Source: Bacteroidota bacterium
GTDB lineage: Bacteria > Bacteroidota > Bacteroidia > Bacteroidales > VadinHA17
Assembly (NCBI GenBank): GCA_030593185.1
Contig: JAUVHQ010000158.1
Span: 1-5,615 of the forward strand
Length of the DNA stretch: 5,615 nucleotides
Direction of reading: 5' to 3'
Below, piece by piece: positions 5,004-5,615 of this stretch; the first letter of the stretch is position 1, and every line of letters begins with the position of its first letter. A program made the position numbers and the translations under genes. The notes under the pieces are model-generated. The model saw nothing but the letters and a program-made list of their open reading frames with translations. It had not been told where the DNA came from and searched no databases.

Positions 5004-5615
5004 ATGCCTGTTTTTACACTGACCGTAATATTATCCGGACTGGTTTATATGCTGATGATCCTCTATTTGTATAGAGGATGGAGAAAGTTAAAAAACTTTA
5101 TTGTTAAAAATAACAAATTTACCACTCCTGTATCCCTGATAGTTCCGGTAAGGAACGAAGAGCATAATATTCCGGGTTTAATCAGAAGTATCCGTGATCA
5201 GGATTATCCCGGCCGGCTTCTGGAGGTTATTTTTGTAGATGATCATTCTGATGACCGGAGCTTTCAGCTAATAAGTAAGCATATTGCCGATATGGAAAAT
5301 TTCCATCTTACCGGGAACAGTGGAACAGGAAAGAAAATGGCTCTTCAAACCGGGTTTGAAAAAGCCACCGGAAACCTGATCATTACCACTGATGCTGATT
5401 GCCATCATCCTTCCCGCTGGATATCTGTTTTTGCCGGTTTTTACGAAAAATATCATCCCAAATTAATGGCAGGACCGGTGCTTCTTAAAAGCAACAATAA
5501 TTTCTTTCAGCGCTTGCAGCAAATAGAATTTCTCAGTCTCACAGCCTCAACCGCCGGTGCATTCGGGGCAGGACATCCCATAATGTGCAACGGTGCAAAC
5601 CTGGCTTTTGACAGG
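5004..5615 (+). CDS. Family 2 glycosyltransferase, N-terminal part (runs off the window)
   Basis: The 204 visible codons stay open to the last base. Residues 4-23 form one hydrophobic membrane segment, followed by a basic stretch (RGWRKLK), so the catalytic domain should be cytoplasmic. The GT-A domain then shows SLIVPVRNEEHNI (44-56), the nucleotide-binding first strand; VDDHSDD (78-84); GTGKKMAL (107-114); TDADC (129-133), which contains the metal-binding D-x-D; and CNGANLAF (195-202), near the acceptor side. Such enzymes use nucleotide sugars to build cell-surface polysaccharide or glycolipid; donor and acceptor cannot be read here. Related Bacteroidota proteins are about 370-400 residues with further membrane helices at the C-terminus, all missing here. 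The ATG at 5004 is chosen because the membrane segment follows it directly. There is no Shine-Dalgarno sequence. Confidence 0.92.
   Translation, partial: MPVFTLTVILSGLVYMLMILYLYRGWRKLKNFIVKNNKFTTPVSLIVPVRNEEHNIPGLIRSIRDQDYPGRLLEVIFVDDHSDDRSFQLISKHIADMENFHLTGNSGTGKKMALQTGFEKATGNLIITTDADCHHPSRWISVFAGFYEKYHPKLMAGPVLLKSNNNFFQRLQQIEFLSLTASTAGAFGAGHPIMCNGANLAFDR

Noticed and set aside
5268..5456. 62-codon minus-strand open frame
   Set aside because: It is antisense to the glycosyltransferase catalytic domain, including its D-x-D motif, and has no features of its own.

Overview
The window looks like chromosomal DNA of a member of the Bacteroidota, probably an uncultured or environmental Bacteroidales-like lineage. 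Promoter candidates match the Bacteroidota -7 consensus TAnnTTTG, and no start codon has a Shine-Dalgarno sequence, only A/T-rich leaders. The ArgR and CarB proteins read like Bacteroidota versions, and the intergenic DNA carries purine tracts and short tandem repeats. The lineage is an inference; the sequence holds no rRNA or other marker.

Bases 1-457 form a divergent regulatory unit. The 5' part of argR (arginine repressor) runs leftward and leaves the window. carB (large subunit of carbamoyl-phosphate synthetase) starts at 458 and runs rightward to 3682. The 112-base gap between them holds two opposed -7 elements. It also holds a pair of 18-bp ARG-box-like operators exactly 3 bp apart over the argR promoter, and a weaker candidate over the carB promoter. 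CarB is full length with both ATP-grasp sites intact, but it is of the type found in animal CPS1/CAD. Its allosteric domain has a tryptophan where the E. coli UMP/IMP site has Lys993. With argR next door, this suggests a CarB serving arginine synthesis under ArgR control. No carA is present in the window.

Bases 3683-4348 contain no convincing gene. In order they hold an 88% purine tract with 7- and 8-bp tandem repeats, a small hairpin, a 123-bp palindromic MITE-like element, a GC-rich inverted repeat that could form a pseudoknot, and a 70-bp array with strict 7-bp periodicity.

Bases 4349-4798 encode a small GNAT-family acetyltransferase of unknown substrate. To its right, bases 4799-5003 hold a second heptad array that is the reverse complement of the first, a truncated copy of the palindromic element and a pyrimidine tract. 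The repeats on the two sides of the acetyltransferase are therefore arranged roughly as mirror images.

From 5004 to the window end is the N-terminal half of a membrane-anchored family 2 glycosyltransferase. No functional link to the arginine genes is visible.
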